A DNA stretch of 64,000 nucleotides from a virus: the IMG/VR virus record IMGVR_UViG_3300048908_000307, positions 1-64,000 of that record; one strand, given 5' to 3'. Position numbers and translations under genes: made by a program. How positions within the stretch are numbered: the first letter of the stretch is position 1; each line of letters begins with the position of its first letter. Shown here piece by piece: positions 22,506 to 32,700 of the stretch. The notes under the pieces are model-generated. The model was not told the origin of the DNA and did not search any database. It saw nothing but the letters and a program-made list of their open reading frames with translations.

Positions 22506-23350
22506 TTGACGGTCACAAGGTGGCTTGTTGGACCCCGTTCGGCCGGGAAAATACCGTGTCGATCCTGGTGAAGTACATCGAGCGGGAGGTGAAGCGCGGC
22601 ATCGTCGATGAGTACATCCTGTACATGAACACCGACGACAGCCAGGTCAGCGACCGCGCCTACGGCTACCAGCTCGCCGAGCAGTACGACTGGATCCGCA
22701 TCATCGAGCGCCCGATGAAGCACCCCGGGCCGAAGCAGCGCTCGACCGGATACGCGTACCGGTCCTTCACCGACCTCGAAACGATCTACGTCCGTTTCGA
22801 CGATGACGTGGTGTTCGTGGACGACGCGGCCATCGAGAACCTCGTCCGCAAGAAGATCGAGATGGAGCCGTCGAAGGCGATCTTCCCGATCATCTGGAAC
22901 AACGCGCTCGTCTCCTGGTACCTCCAGCAGTGCGGCACCATCCCCCGCGAATGGGGCGAGGTCTCCCCGTACTGCATGGACCCGGTTGGCTGGGCCAACG
23001 GCCCGTTCGCGGTGAAGATGCACGAACTCCTGCTCGGCCACATCGAGGCCGGAACCGTCGAGCAGGTCTACATGTACCAGGACTTCCCGATCAAGCTCGG
23101 AGAGCAGTTCTCCGTGTCCTGCTTCGCCTCCGCCGGGAAGGACTACGCGGCCCTCGAACAGCCCGGCGTCCTCGTGCCGGACGAGGAGGAAAACTTCCAC
23201 ACCGTGCACTGGCCGCGCGTGACCGGCCAGCCGAACATCCTCATCGGCAACGCCGTGGTCTCCCACTTCTCATTCTTCCCGCAGAGGCCCTTCCTGGACG
23301 CCTCGGGCGTCCTCGACCGGTACCGCGAACTCGCAGACAAGGTGGCGTGA
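22502..23350 (+). CDS. GT-A-type glycosyltransferase
   Basis: The 282-aa protein has the metal-binding VRFDDDVVFVDD motif near residue 100 and a GYAYRSF segment just upstream. Tyr/Trp-rich acceptor-side features follow (PYCMDPVGWANGPFAVKMH). It fits phage-type GT-A glycosyltransferases. ATGA overlaps the previous gene. With its neighbours it probably glycosylates virion protein, cell-surface glycan or DNA; the target is not evident. Confidence 0.75.
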   Translation: MIDGHKVACWTPFGRENTVSILVKYIEREVKRGIVDEYILYMNTDDSQVSDRAYGYQLAEQYDWIRIIERPMKHPGPKQRSTGYAYRSFTDLETIYVRFDDDVVFVDDAAIENLVRKKIEMEPSKAIFPIIWNNALVSWYLQQCGTIPREWGEVSPYCMDPVGWANGPFAVKMHELLLGHIEAGTVEQVYMYQDFPIKLGEQFSVSCFASAGKDYAALEQPGVLVPDEEENFHTVHWPRVTGQPNILIGNAVVSHFSFFPQRPFLDASGVLDRYRELADKVA

Positions 23351-23556
23351 TGGGCACGCAAATCAGCGTCGAGGACGCCTTCCCCGTCTACCGGAAGCGG
23401 TGCGGCGAGCTGTTCGACGAGACCCTCGTCCTGCGTGCGCAGGTCGAGGTGCTGGAGCGGCGCGTGAAGGAGCTCGAAGACGACGCGCAGCAGCCGCCGG
23501 CTGGCGGCCCGGATCTGGCCGCGCAGCCGCCGTACCCGGAGGTCGAGCCGGGTTAG
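23350..23556 (+). CDS. Small coiled-coil protein, 68 aa
   Basis: The last gene of the glycosylation operon encodes a helix with LRAQVEVLERRVKELEDD and a Pro-rich tail. Its ATG overlaps the preceding TGA. Its stop overlaps the stop of the convergent 26-aa gene. Confidence 0.55.
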   Translation: MGTQISVEDAFPVYRKRCGELFDETLVLRAQVEVLERRVKELEDDAQQPPAGGPDLAAQPPYPEVEPG

Positions 23557-23633
23557 GGCCGCCGCATGCCGAGGAGGCTGCCGATGGCGATGATGCCGAC
23601 CTCGATGAGCAGGATGACTTCGAACGTGGACAT
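23553..23633 (-). CDS. 26-aa transmembrane microprotein
   Basis: The ORF encodes MSTFEVILLIEVGIIAIGSL then LGMRRP, one membrane helix with a positive C-terminus. A full AGGAGG lies 8 nt before the ATG, one of the best RBSs in the window. It follows the tail-fibre gene and faces the lysis region, so a holin or antiholin-like role is conceivable. Confidence 0.6.
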   Translation of the reverse strand: MSTFEVILLIEVGIIAIGSLLGMRRP

Positions 23634-23645
23634 GGCGGTTTCCTC

Positions 23646-24593
23646 CTATGCGATGCGTTCGGCGTAGTAGCCGAGGCAGGTCAGGGTGTTGGCGGCGTTG
23701 GCGGTGCCCCAGGTGGCGGTGAGGCAGATTTGCTGGCTGGCGGTGGAGTCGCGGGTGCCGGGGGTGGTGCCGTCGAGGAGGGGGGCGGGGGTGACGATGG
23801 GGGGGCCGCCGGTGACGCTCCATCCTTCGGTGGTGAGTAGTGATCCTTGGAAGGATCCTGAGGCGCCGGTGGCGAGGCAGACGACTTCGCCGACGCACTG
23901 CCAGGCGCGGGTGCTGGCTCCGGCGGCGCCTGCGGTGCGGTTTTGGCTTTGTGCCATCTGGTAGCCGCCGGTTCCGCCGATCTTCCATTTCCAGTTCATG
24001 GTGGGGGTGGTTGCGGCGGCGGCGGAGATGGTGCCCCAGGCTTTGATGCGGTAGACGGCGCCGACGACGGCGTCGTTTGCGGGGACGGTCATGGATGCGA
24101 TGACTGTCTCTGTGACGGTGTTGGCGACGGTGGTCTGTGCGCTGAGCTGGTTGCGGTAGGTGGTGGTGCCGCCGACGAGTTTGAGGTCGCCGCCGACGGT
24201 GACGTTGCCGACTGTGACGAGGGCGTCGTCGGTCTTTAGGACGTTGGCGGCGCTGCGGTAGAGGTTGGTGTCGGCGCCGATGAGGAGTTGTACGCCGGAG
24301 GCGAGTTTCAGGTTGGAGCCGAAGGTCGAGCTGCTGTTGGGGATTTCGACCCAGGACGCGGACGCGGGCGCGGTGCCGTTGGAGAAGAACGTGCTGTAGG
24401 CGGTGTCGGACTGGGCGATGGGCTTGCCCGCATACGGGGTCGCGGGGCGGGTGCCGGAGGTGACGACCTGGTAGCCGACGGCCGTGTCGACCTTGTCCCA
24501 GTTCTGGCCGAGGTCTTGGGTGTAGTTGACCAGCTCGGACCCGTCCGACTTGGACTTGTACAGGGCCAGCCTGGTGGTGGACGGATCAGGCAC
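23646..24593 (-). CDS. Tail fibre / receptor-binding candidate
   Basis: The 315-aa protein begins with a segment typical of actinophage fibre N-termini (LYKSKSDGSELVNYTQDLGQ). A beta-rich, Thr/Ser/Gly/Ala-rich body and an aromatic C-terminus follow. It is the last virion gene, the usual place for host-range determinants. The GTG at 24593 has AAAGGAG 8 nt upstream and slightly overlaps the previous gene. Confidence 0.65.
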   Translation of the reverse strand: MPDPSTTRLALYKSKSDGSELVNYTQDLGQNWDKVDTAVGYQVVTSGTRPATPYAGKPIAQSDTAYSTFFSNGTAPASASWVEIPNSSSTFGSNLKLASGVQLLIGADTNLYRSAANVLKTDDALVTVGNVTVGGDLKLVGGTTTYRNQLSAQTTVANTVTETVIASMTVPANDAVVGAVYRIKAWGTISAAAATTPTMNWKWKIGGTGGYQMAQSQNRTAGAAGASTRAWQCVGEVVCLATGASGSFQGSLLTTEGWSVTGGPPIVTPAPLLDGTTPGTRDSTASQQICLTATWGTANAANTLTCLGYYAERIA

Positions 24594-25164
24594 GGGGGGC
24601 GCTCCTTTCGGCGCGGGACAGTTCCCGGGCTTCGGTCTCGGTGAGTTGGCCGCGTAGCGCTCGCCGGTGCAGGTCGACCTCGCGCGCTCTGGAGACGACC
24701 CCGGCCATGGTGACGCCGTGTTCGGCGCGGATTCGGTCGAGCGGGTCGGGCCCCTTGGCGGGAGGGTGCACGCGTCCTCGGGTCTTCTTGGCGTGTGCGA
24801 CCCGTGCGAGGTGCGCATCGCGCGCGTGTTTGATCGTTGGCGCGTTGAACAGGTCGGTGGGAACCATCTGACCCCTCCGTGCCGCCCCGTTGGAGACAAG
24901 CGCGGGCGAGAGCATGCCTTGCGCTGCCGCTGCGTCCTCGATCTCTCCGCCTGGGGAGTGGACGAACTGCTCGTGTAGCACGATGTCGAGCAGCGTTTCG
25001 ACGTCGGCGGGGTCGAAGCCGTACTCGGCGGCCCGCTGCTCGAGCGTGATTTTGGGGAAGACGTAGGCGTGTTTCGAGCCGTCGGGGCGGGTCATGACGA
25101 CCGCCCAGCACTCGATATGGGGATTGGGGAAGTACGTGTCCACCGATTCGACGGTGAAGTCCAT
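24586..25164 (-). CDS. Tail-associated hypothetical protein, 192 aa
   Basis: It starts MDFTVESVDTYFPNPHIECW, with AGGAGGG before the ATG. The C-terminal half is helical and charged (LDRIRAEHGVTMAGVVSRAREVDLHRR). Position between two tail genes suggests a minor tail or assembly factor. No family is recognised. Confidence 0.55.
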   Translation of the reverse strand: MDFTVESVDTYFPNPHIECWAVVMTRPDGSKHAYVFPKITLEQRAAEYGFDPADVETLLDIVLHEQFVHSPGGEIEDAAAAQGMLSPALVSNGAARRGQMVPTDLFNAPTIKHARDAHLARVAHAKKTRGRVHPPAKGPDPLDRIRAEHGVTMAGVVSRAREVDLHRRALRGQLTETEARELSRAERSAPRA

Positions 25165-25176
25165 GAGCCCTCCTTT

Positions 25177-28092
25177 TCAAACTCGGAATGACCAGAAGTA
25201 GACGCCCCCAGCCCCGTTCAGGGCGGGGCTGATGGTGACCGTGAAACCGGTCGTCGAGTTGGCGCTGAGGCAGTCGGAGTGGACGATGTCGTCCTCGACG
25301 GTGTGCACCATGCGCGTAATCGACGCCCGCGTGGCGCCGTAGCCGACGCTTAGAGATGTTGCTCCGGAGAATCCGACGCGGCCCATCATCAGACCCTGCG
25401 TCGCCCCGAGATCTGAAAAGTCTTCCCATCGGCCATAGTGGCGCGTTTGGCCACCACTCATGAAGTACATTTGGTTTGTGGCCGACGTGGAATTATCGAA
25501 GCCCACCCACGCGAAGTTGGCGTCACCATAGAACTTCCCACCGCTTGGGAAATTTGCGTTCACCTGGTTGATGTCCGCATAGACGCTGCCGCCGTCTACC
25601 CCGCCGCGGTTGAACCCGGCGAGAAGCGATGCTGTTTGCGCCCACACGAAGCCGCCTCGACGAGTCTGGTCATCTGCGCGGATGACGGCCAGCTGCGCCG
25701 CACCGGTGCCGAGATAGTTGCGGGAGATGACCTGTGTGCCGGTGCCGTCGTCGTAGGGCGACGAGTTCATGCCGAGATTGACGTCCGTGCCTGACGAAAC
25801 CGCGTTGATGTAGCCGTAGTCAGTGCCGGTGTTGGCGTACCAGCGGATCTCGGGCAAGTAGGTGCTGGTCGGGTTGATCTCGATGCGCTTGCCGGAGGTG
25901 CCGGACTTGAGCTGGCCGATGATGGACACGGAACCGTCGGCAGCGGCGATGGAGACGGTCTGATCCCCGGCAGCGTTCCACGCCCCGATGCCGCCGCTGT
26001 TGAGCTCGACGCGGGACCCGGTGTCGGAGGTCTTGATGCGGGCGGCGACGACCCAGTCGGCGTTGATCTGCCCTGCGGTGACCTTGGAGACGGTCAGGTC
26101 GGAGATGTGAGCGTCGTCGATGAGCAGGGCCGTCGAGCTTGCCGCGTCTGACGGCCCGCTCTTGTTGCCGGTCATATCGACGGCCACGACCCGCACGTAG
26201 CGGGTACTGACCTCCTCGACCTGCACGGTGGCGACGACGGGAATCTGCGCCTGAATCATGCCCGCCGTCGCGGAGACTTTCGCCTTGAGGGTCGTAGCGG
26301 ACGGTGTGAACGTGGGCTCGTAGTCGACGTGGATCTCCAGATGATGGAGGTCCGATTCCAAGTTGTACGTGCCGCCACTCGACTTGCCCAAGGTGTGGGT
26401 GACCTGCACGGCGATCCGTGACGCGGCCACCGACGGGGCAGCCGGGGTGCTGGGCGGAATGTTGTCGGCGCTGGCCACGAACGTCGTCGTGCCCGACCAG
26501 GCCCCCGTGTTGCCCGTCTTGTCGACAGCCCGGATCTGTACGTCGTAGCCGATGCCCGGGGACAGGTCCGTGAGCTGCGCCGTGGTATCGCCCCACGCCG
26601 CGTACACCGTCAACCACTTGCCGGTGGGGGCGGCGAACGGTTGCCGCCACAGCTGCATGTCCTGCCACCGGATCTGCGACACCTGCGACCACGTCGCCGG
26701 ATAGATCATGTCCGTGTCGACGGCATACCGGATCTCGTAGTGATCCCCGTCCAAGACGGTGCTGCCGTCGACGTTCAAGGGCGCGTTCCACTGGACGATC
26801 GTCCGCGCCCGGGTGAAACCCCGCCCGTCTAGGTAGGCGGCACCCGAGAACGGGGTCACGAACACCGGCGTGCCGGGGATGCTCGTGTCGGCGTTCGGCC
26901 TGCTCCCGACGGGCTCCGTCGACGAGTTCGCGAGCTGGCGGGAGAAATCGCCGACCGTCACCGTGTTGGTGCCGTCGGTCTCCCACTCCATGTACTGGGT
27001 GAGGTCGATCCAGGTCCCGGTAGCACTGCGGTAGGCGACCGTGTATCCGGTGGTGATCGCCCAGCTGGTTTCGGTGACCTGGAGTTTCAGCGGGTTGAGG
27101 CGCAGCCCACGGAACGTGATCTCGGTGCTGGTGTCGACGAGCCCGGAGTCTGGGTCGTACACCCACACCCGGTCGCCGACCTGGAAAGACCCGTGGACGT
27201 CGTAGTCGGCTGTCGACAGCGTCAGCGCGTTGCGGGTGGAGACGAACTGCGACAACGCCAACTGCGCCCGCGTCGCCGCGTTCCCGGTCGCCGTGTCCGA
27301 CTCGGAGACAAGGCGTGTGAGCTTCAGGGCGTTGCCGTGGATGTCCCGGTACGGCGTCGCCGGGGAAATATCCGCCGCCCCCGTAGCAATGCTGGTGCCC
27401 TGCCCCTCCGCGAGGAGGACCACGCGGGTGCTGTAGTCCTCCATGTCGCGGGTGACGTCCATCGAGCCGGGGAGCGCCCGCAGCGCCATGTCTTCGCCGG
27501 CGCCGTTCGCGAGGATCACGCACGTCGGGTTGGTGACGAACAGCTGGCTGTCGGGGCCCGCATCCAGGGTGCCGTTGCCGTTGACGCGCCAGGACACGGG
27601 CACCGAGGTGGTGGACATGGTGTCGCACACGTAGCCGATGGCGGACCGCGGGGATTCGTACTGGTGGTGGCCGGTGTACTGGCCTGCCACGGAGTAGATG
27701 GTGCCCGCGGTGACGGCGCCCGCCCCGGACGCGGGGAGCAGCATGTTGATGGTGGTGGCGAATGAGGCGGACGCGGGCGTGACCGCGTTTTCGTAGACGG
27801 CGCCTTTGCCGTCTTCGTCGCCGAGCCACATGGCCATGCCGACGCCGCCGATGGCGAGGTCGTCCTGAGGGGCGCTGGTGCGGCCGTCGTCGCCAATCGT
27901 CTTAGTGCGCAGCACGCCGACGTAGCGGGCGGTCGTGAGCAGGTTGTCGCCGTACTGCAGCGGGTCCAGCCGCCCGGGGACGATCGCGACATGGCCGAAG
28001 TAGTCGAGCGCGTCGAGGACGTCGCGGGGTGTCCCGGGCTGGAGTTTGATCCCCCACGAGCCGAGTGCTTTGAGAACTTCCTGAACAGCCAT
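25177..28092 (-). CDS. Large tail-tip/fibre protein with FN3-like domains
   Basis: The 971-aa protein starts MAVQEVLKALGSWGIKLQPGTPRDVLDALDYFG, as in actinophage central tail proteins. It has a middle with fibronectin-III-like features (IPGTPVFVTPFSG; LSPGIGYDVQIRAVDKTGNTGAWS; PPSTPAAPSVAAS), a helical LTVSKVTAGQINADWVVAARIKT segment before a beta-helical stretch, and a C-terminal beta domain. It follows the Dit/Tal-like gene in canonical order. GGAGG precedes the ATG. Confidence 0.75.
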   Translation of the reverse strand: MAVQEVLKALGSWGIKLQPGTPRDVLDALDYFGHVAIVPGRLDPLQYGDNLLTTARYVGVLRTKTIGDDGRTSAPQDDLAIGGVGMAMWLGDEDGKGAVYENAVTPASASFATTINMLLPASGAGAVTAGTIYSVAGQYTGHHQYESPRSAIGYVCDTMSTTSVPVSWRVNGNGTLDAGPDSQLFVTNPTCVILANGAGEDMALRALPGSMDVTRDMEDYSTRVVLLAEGQGTSIATGAADISPATPYRDIHGNALKLTRLVSESDTATGNAATRAQLALSQFVSTRNALTLSTADYDVHGSFQVGDRVWVYDPDSGLVDTSTEITFRGLRLNPLKLQVTETSWAITTGYTVAYRSATGTWIDLTQYMEWETDGTNTVTVGDFSRQLANSSTEPVGSRPNADTSIPGTPVFVTPFSGAAYLDGRGFTRARTIVQWNAPLNVDGSTVLDGDHYEIRYAVDTDMIYPATWSQVSQIRWQDMQLWRQPFAAPTGKWLTVYAAWGDTTAQLTDLSPGIGYDVQIRAVDKTGNTGAWSGTTTFVASADNIPPSTPAAPSVAASRIAVQVTHTLGKSSGGTYNLESDLHHLEIHVDYEPTFTPSATTLKAKVSATAGMIQAQIPVVATVQVEEVSTRYVRVVAVDMTGNKSGPSDAASSTALLIDDAHISDLTVSKVTAGQINADWVVAARIKTSDTGSRVELNSGGIGAWNAAGDQTVSIAAADGSVSIIGQLKSGTSGKRIEINPTSTYLPEIRWYANTGTDYGYINAVSSGTDVNLGMNSSPYDDGTGTQVISRNYLGTGAAQLAVIRADDQTRRGGFVWAQTASLLAGFNRGGVDGGSVYADINQVNANFPSGGKFYGDANFAWVGFDNSTSATNQMYFMSGGQTRHYGRWEDFSDLGATQGLMMGRVGFSGATSLSVGYGATRASITRMVHTVEDDIVHSDCLSANSTTGFTVTISPALNGAGGVYFWSFRV

Positions 28093-28097
28093 CCGTG

Positions 28098-29762
28098 CTA
28101 CCTCCGGACTCCGTAGACGGCTTCCGGCATGCAGGCGATGTACTGGTTCCGCAGGTCTGTGGCGGCGTCCCCTGAGGCGACTGGCAGGCGCAGGCGGACT
28201 TCGTCGACGACGATCACGTCCGTGACGGGCGGGAAGTTCGCGACAGTCGGCGCGATCGTTGCGGTGGCGGCGTTGGCAGGCGCGGTGACGGTGCCGTCAT
28301 AGAAGGTGTACGTGTTGGCCGCGAGTGCGTTGGTGAGGGTGCTTGTCGACAGGTAGGCGGCGGCGGCATTGAACCAGTTGATGTTCAAGTCGACGCTGCG
28401 GGCGGTGGCGCAGCGAATCCACGCGGACGCCCGGTAGATGGTGCCCGCAGTGACGGGGACCGGGTTGGATTCGATGCTGGGGAACTGGGCGACGCCATTG
28501 GGCGTGAACTGGGCTGCTCCCGTGCCGACCTTGACGGGGGTGGTGACGCGGACGCCGGTGCCGCCATTGGAATTCCAGCCGGTGATGTTGGTGTCGAAGT
28601 CCGGGTTGGCGTTGAGGGTGCCGCCGCCTCCCGCCGCAGCAGACACGCCGAGCCAGAAGTCGAGTGTCGTCGTGGTGTTCTTCTGTACACCGCCGTTGGC
28701 GTGGGCAATGAAGGTCCGAGCGGAACCGCAGGCGAAACGGTTGCCATCACTGTCGTCGTTGGTGGCGGTCAGGTAGCCCTGCGCGGACGTGTCGACGAAC
28801 GCCTCCGCCGTATTGAGGCGGATCTTCAGCTGGTCAGCGGCCGTGCCGACCTGCATGTAGCCCTCGACGATGCGGGAACCGCGCCGGAGAGTGAGGTCGA
28901 TCGTAAACCGGCCCGGATTGAGGGCTTTGACCAGGCGGAGGATCGCCATTTCGGGGTCGTTCCGCAGCAGGGTGGCTGCGTCCCAGGCGCCGCCGACGAG
29001 TCCGCTGGACGAGTAGAAGGGGCTCCATAGCTTCGACCGGTAGGCGCCGCCCGTGTAAGCCTGCACGTCAAAGCTGCCGCCACCGGTCGCCGACCAGGTG
29101 ACGTTGATCAGGCCGTTGGTAATGGACCAGCCGGTCGCGGCAAGGGGCACGTCGACGCCGTACACCTCCTGCCCGCCGGTGGTCGTCGCGCGGACTCGGC
29201 CGGCGAGGTAGGCGGTGGGGAGGCAGCCCCAGCGGGGCGAGACGTTGGCGGGGACGGTCCGGTAGACGGTGATGGTGCCGTCGGCGCCGGTGCGGGTCAT
29301 CGTGGTCGGGTTGGTGGCGCCGGTGTAGTAGCCGTAGTGGCCGATCGGCGGGGCGTGCCAGCGCTCCCCGGTGAGGGCGAAGTCGTTCAGTCGGACGGCG
29401 CCGGTGAGCCTGCTCTGCAGATCGGTTTCGGCGTCGGAACCGACCCGGTCCAGGGAGACCTTCCAGGAGCTGGTGACGGCCTCGTTGAGGTACTCGGTGT
29501 AGGTCGCCCCAGAGCTCTTCACCGCGTAGTAGCCGTTCCGCTCGGGCTTGTCGGTGAAGGTGACCGGGATGACGGCGCCGGGGATCAGGGAGTTGATGCC
29601 GTCGTGCCGGGCGATGACCTGCGCCCGGGTGAGCGGCGGATACGACTCCTGGCCTTCGAGGTCGAGGCCACGGCCGTCACCTCCGCCGGACTCGGTAGCG
29701 ACGAACGTCTCGCGGAGGGGAATGCGGCCGAGCTGGAGGTCGCCCCAGTTGAACAGGCTCAT
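28098..29762 (-). CDS. Distal tail / baseplate protein
   Basis: The 554-aa product (MSLFNWGDLQLGRIPLRETF...) directly follows the tape measure gene, where siphophages encode distal tail proteins. A C-terminal jelly-roll carbohydrate-binding-like segment is suggested by PDFDTNITGWNSNGG...AAQFTPNG...VTAGTIYRASAWIRC. That could help attachment to cell-wall glycans. ATGA overlap couples it to the tape measure. Confidence 0.7.
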   Translation of the reverse strand: MSLFNWGDLQLGRIPLRETFVATESGGGDGRGLDLEGQESYPPLTRAQVIARHDGINSLIPGAVIPVTFTDKPERNGYYAVKSSGATYTEYLNEAVTSSWKVSLDRVGSDAETDLQSRLTGAVRLNDFALTGERWHAPPIGHYGYYTGATNPTTMTRTGADGTITVYRTVPANVSPRWGCLPTAYLAGRVRATTTGGQEVYGVDVPLAATGWSITNGLINVTWSATGGGSFDVQAYTGGAYRSKLWSPFYSSSGLVGGAWDAATLLRNDPEMAILRLVKALNPGRFTIDLTLRRGSRIVEGYMQVGTAADQLKIRLNTAEAFVDTSAQGYLTATNDDSDGNRFACGSARTFIAHANGGVQKNTTTTLDFWLGVSAAAGGGGTLNANPDFDTNITGWNSNGGTGVRVTTPVKVGTGAAQFTPNGVAQFPSIESNPVPVTAGTIYRASAWIRCATARSVDLNINWFNAAAAYLSTSTLTNALAANTYTFYDGTVTAPANAATATIAPTVANFPPVTDVIVVDEVRLRLPVASGDAATDLRNQYIACMPEAVYGVRR

Positions 29763-32700
29763 CGGGCGCGCTCCTTGTTCCACTTGCGGATGGCTTCATT
29801 GATGTCGCTGGCCATCGCGGTGGCGAACTGCTTGCGCTCCGACGGGCTCGGCATCGTGAGGCTGTTCACGGTCATGTTGACGATGACGTCTCCAACTCCT
29901 GGGCCGCCGCTCGCCAGGAGCGCGTCGAGCCTGGCCGTGTGGTCCGCGGACAGGACCCGCTCGGGGCGGCCGGTGGCGTTGACGGACATCGTCGCCCCGG
30001 GCTGGAGCAGGCCGCCGCTGTCGAACTTGGCGGCGGGGGCGAAGCCGTACCGGTCGGTGAACAGACCATCGTTGTAGCCGCGCGCGGACTTGCCCATGTG
30101 GACGCCGGCGCCGCCGCTGGACTCGACGTTCATGCCGCCGAGGGTGCCCGCCGTGTGGCCCACGCCCGCATTCGTGATGCCGATCATGAACGGGGAGTTC
30201 AGGTTCCGCACCCAGCCGGCGGGAGCCGTGTTGCCGGAGAACGATCCGGTCGCCCACCGGCGGTGCGGACGCTCCCCGCGGATCACGGACTCGATGGCGG
30301 ACATCAGACCGGAGCAGTTGTGGCTGATGAGTCCGTCCGAGACGAACGAGTGCGAGTCCTGGACCTCGATGTCCCAGGTCTCCTCCATGCCGTCTGGTTC
30401 CACGGAGAGCACTCGCTGCACCGACATGCTCTCGGTCCTCAGCTGCGCCATGAGGCGGAGCAGGCCGGGGCGGTGGCCAGCGCCAGTTGTCTGGTTGGCG
30501 CCCCGTCCCGGTGCAACCTCAATGCTGTGGATCGGACGGGCGTTCTCGATCTTCTTCCCGCCGATATAGACGTCCTTGGTGCGCGCCCGGGTGTTGGTCA
30601 CCGAGACACGGTCGCCGCGGCGCAGATGCATCTCCCGGACGCCCTCGATGAGTTCGCGGGACGTGGCCTTGTACTCAATGAGTTCTGCCGTCTCGAAGGT
30701 GGCGCCGTTCTTGCCGTTCTTGTACGAGCCGTCACCGTCGGCGTACCCCCGGAGGAAGGCATCTTGTGCGCCCTGGCTCCATTCCATGACGACGGGCGGG
30801 ATCGTGCGCTCGTGGGACTTGCCATGGAACCCGTTGCGGATCATCCATCGAACCCGCTGGACGTCGCTGATCATCACGCCATGGCGCGGGTGGTGGGTGA
30901 CCCTCCGGTTCGGCGAGTACTTGCGGAGCACGGCCATCGCCTTCTCGGCGAGATCGTCGTACACGCAGATCCGGATGCCGCTGTTCTGATTGACGCTGCC
31001 GTCGGCCAGCCAGAGCCCCATCAGCCAGGCCAGGTCCTCCGGTACTTCCTCACCGCCTTCCTTCGGTGAACCGGTGTAGGTGACCAAGTAGTCGGTCGGG
31101 GTGAGGTCGCGGACTTCCTTCCACTCCGTGCCCCACTCGGCCCCGGCGACGCGCTCGTCCACGTCCATCATCGGCCGCTTGACGGGGGCAGCAACGAGCA
31201 CGCGGTGCCCAGCAGTTGCCCGGATGGAACGGTTACGGGTGCGGACCTTGAACAGCTCCTGCTCCCCAGTGTTCCACTTGGCCAGCACCTTGGACGCGAC
31301 GAGCTTGCCGTCTTGGTAGGCCATCACTTCCATGCCGGGGTGAAGGTCGCGAAGTTCGGTGTGGCCCTGCGGAGTTGTAATCATGGACGAAAGAGTAAGG
31401 CAGTCCCATGATGGGTTTCCGTTTCCGGCCCACTGATAGGGCAAGCCGTCCTGGGTCTTCACCCACGACATCGCCCGCTGTACGGCCGGCCCGCCCACGG
31501 CTTTTTTGTCCTCGTTGCCGAACCAGCCGAGCATCCCGTCGACGCCTTTGTTGACGAGGTCGCGCATGAGGTTGCCGATGCCGCTGTTCGGGATCTGGCC
31601 GATGAGGGGGCGGACGAGGGCGCTGAGGGCCTTCTGTGCGGCAGCCTTCAGCCCGCCGAGGACGAGGTCTTTCGTCCAGGAGGCGGCGGAGCTGATCGCG
31701 CCGCCTATCGCGTCCGTGACGGTGCCGATGATCCCGCCGCCCGCGAAGCCCTGTGCGGGCTGGTGCATCTTGCGTTCTTGCTGGCTGGTCGGATTGCCGC
31801 CGGTTTTGGTGGGGCGGTCTTGGCCGAGCAAGGCGTCGATGCCGCGGTGGCCGCCAAGCTTGGCGACTTGGCTGTTGGAGAGGATGCGTTCGCCGGGGGT
31901 GAGCATGGCGGGGACGGTGTCCCGGTTGCCGCTGCCGGGGACGACGCCGCCCTTGTTGAAGCCGAGGCTGATCGACGGGAGGGTGATCTTCGAGCTGATC
32001 TTTCCCGCGATGGAGTTCCACATGCGGCGGATGCCGTTGTTGTAGACGGTGTTCACTACGAACCGCACGGGGCTAGCGATCTTCGACTTCACGCCGTCCC
32101 AGATCGTGCCGAGCGCGTCCTTCAGCGTGGAGAATGCCGTCTTCATCGCCGACTTGAAGGTGTCGATCTTCGTGCGGATCGTGGAGAAGATCCCGCTGAT
32201 CTTGTCGCTCGCCCCGTTCCATAGCGCGTTCCATGTGGTCGTGACCGCGGTCTTCACGCCGGCGACGCCGTTCTTCACCGCCGTCCAGGCGTTGGAGATC
32301 GCGGTGCGCAGACCGGTCCAGAAGGAGTCCCACTTCGTGCGGACCTTGTCCCAGAGGGTGTTCCACGTCGTCACAACCCAGTTCTTCAGGTCGGTAAAGA
32401 TCTTCTTCGTGCCGGTCCACAGCGACCCGAACCAGCTGATGATGGCGTTGACCAGGTCCGGGATGATCGAGTGGCCGACGAGCTTGTCGTAGAGCCACTG
32501 GAAGGCGTCGACAATCCAGCCCACCACCTTCTTCACCCCGTCAGCGAGAGCGGTCAGCCAGCCGATCACCGTCGTGATAGCAGGTACCAGCAGGTTGACC
32601 GCCCCAGCCAGTACGGTCGCCAGCAGCGTCGCCAGCCCGGTGATCAGCGGCATCAGCGGAGTGATCACCTGCATGGCCAGCTGCAACAGAGACGCGATGA

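Noticed and set aside
25820-27829. 669-aa frame inside the tail fibre gene
   Set aside because: Arg/His/Gly-rich out-of-frame reading on the same strand as a well-supported structural protein.
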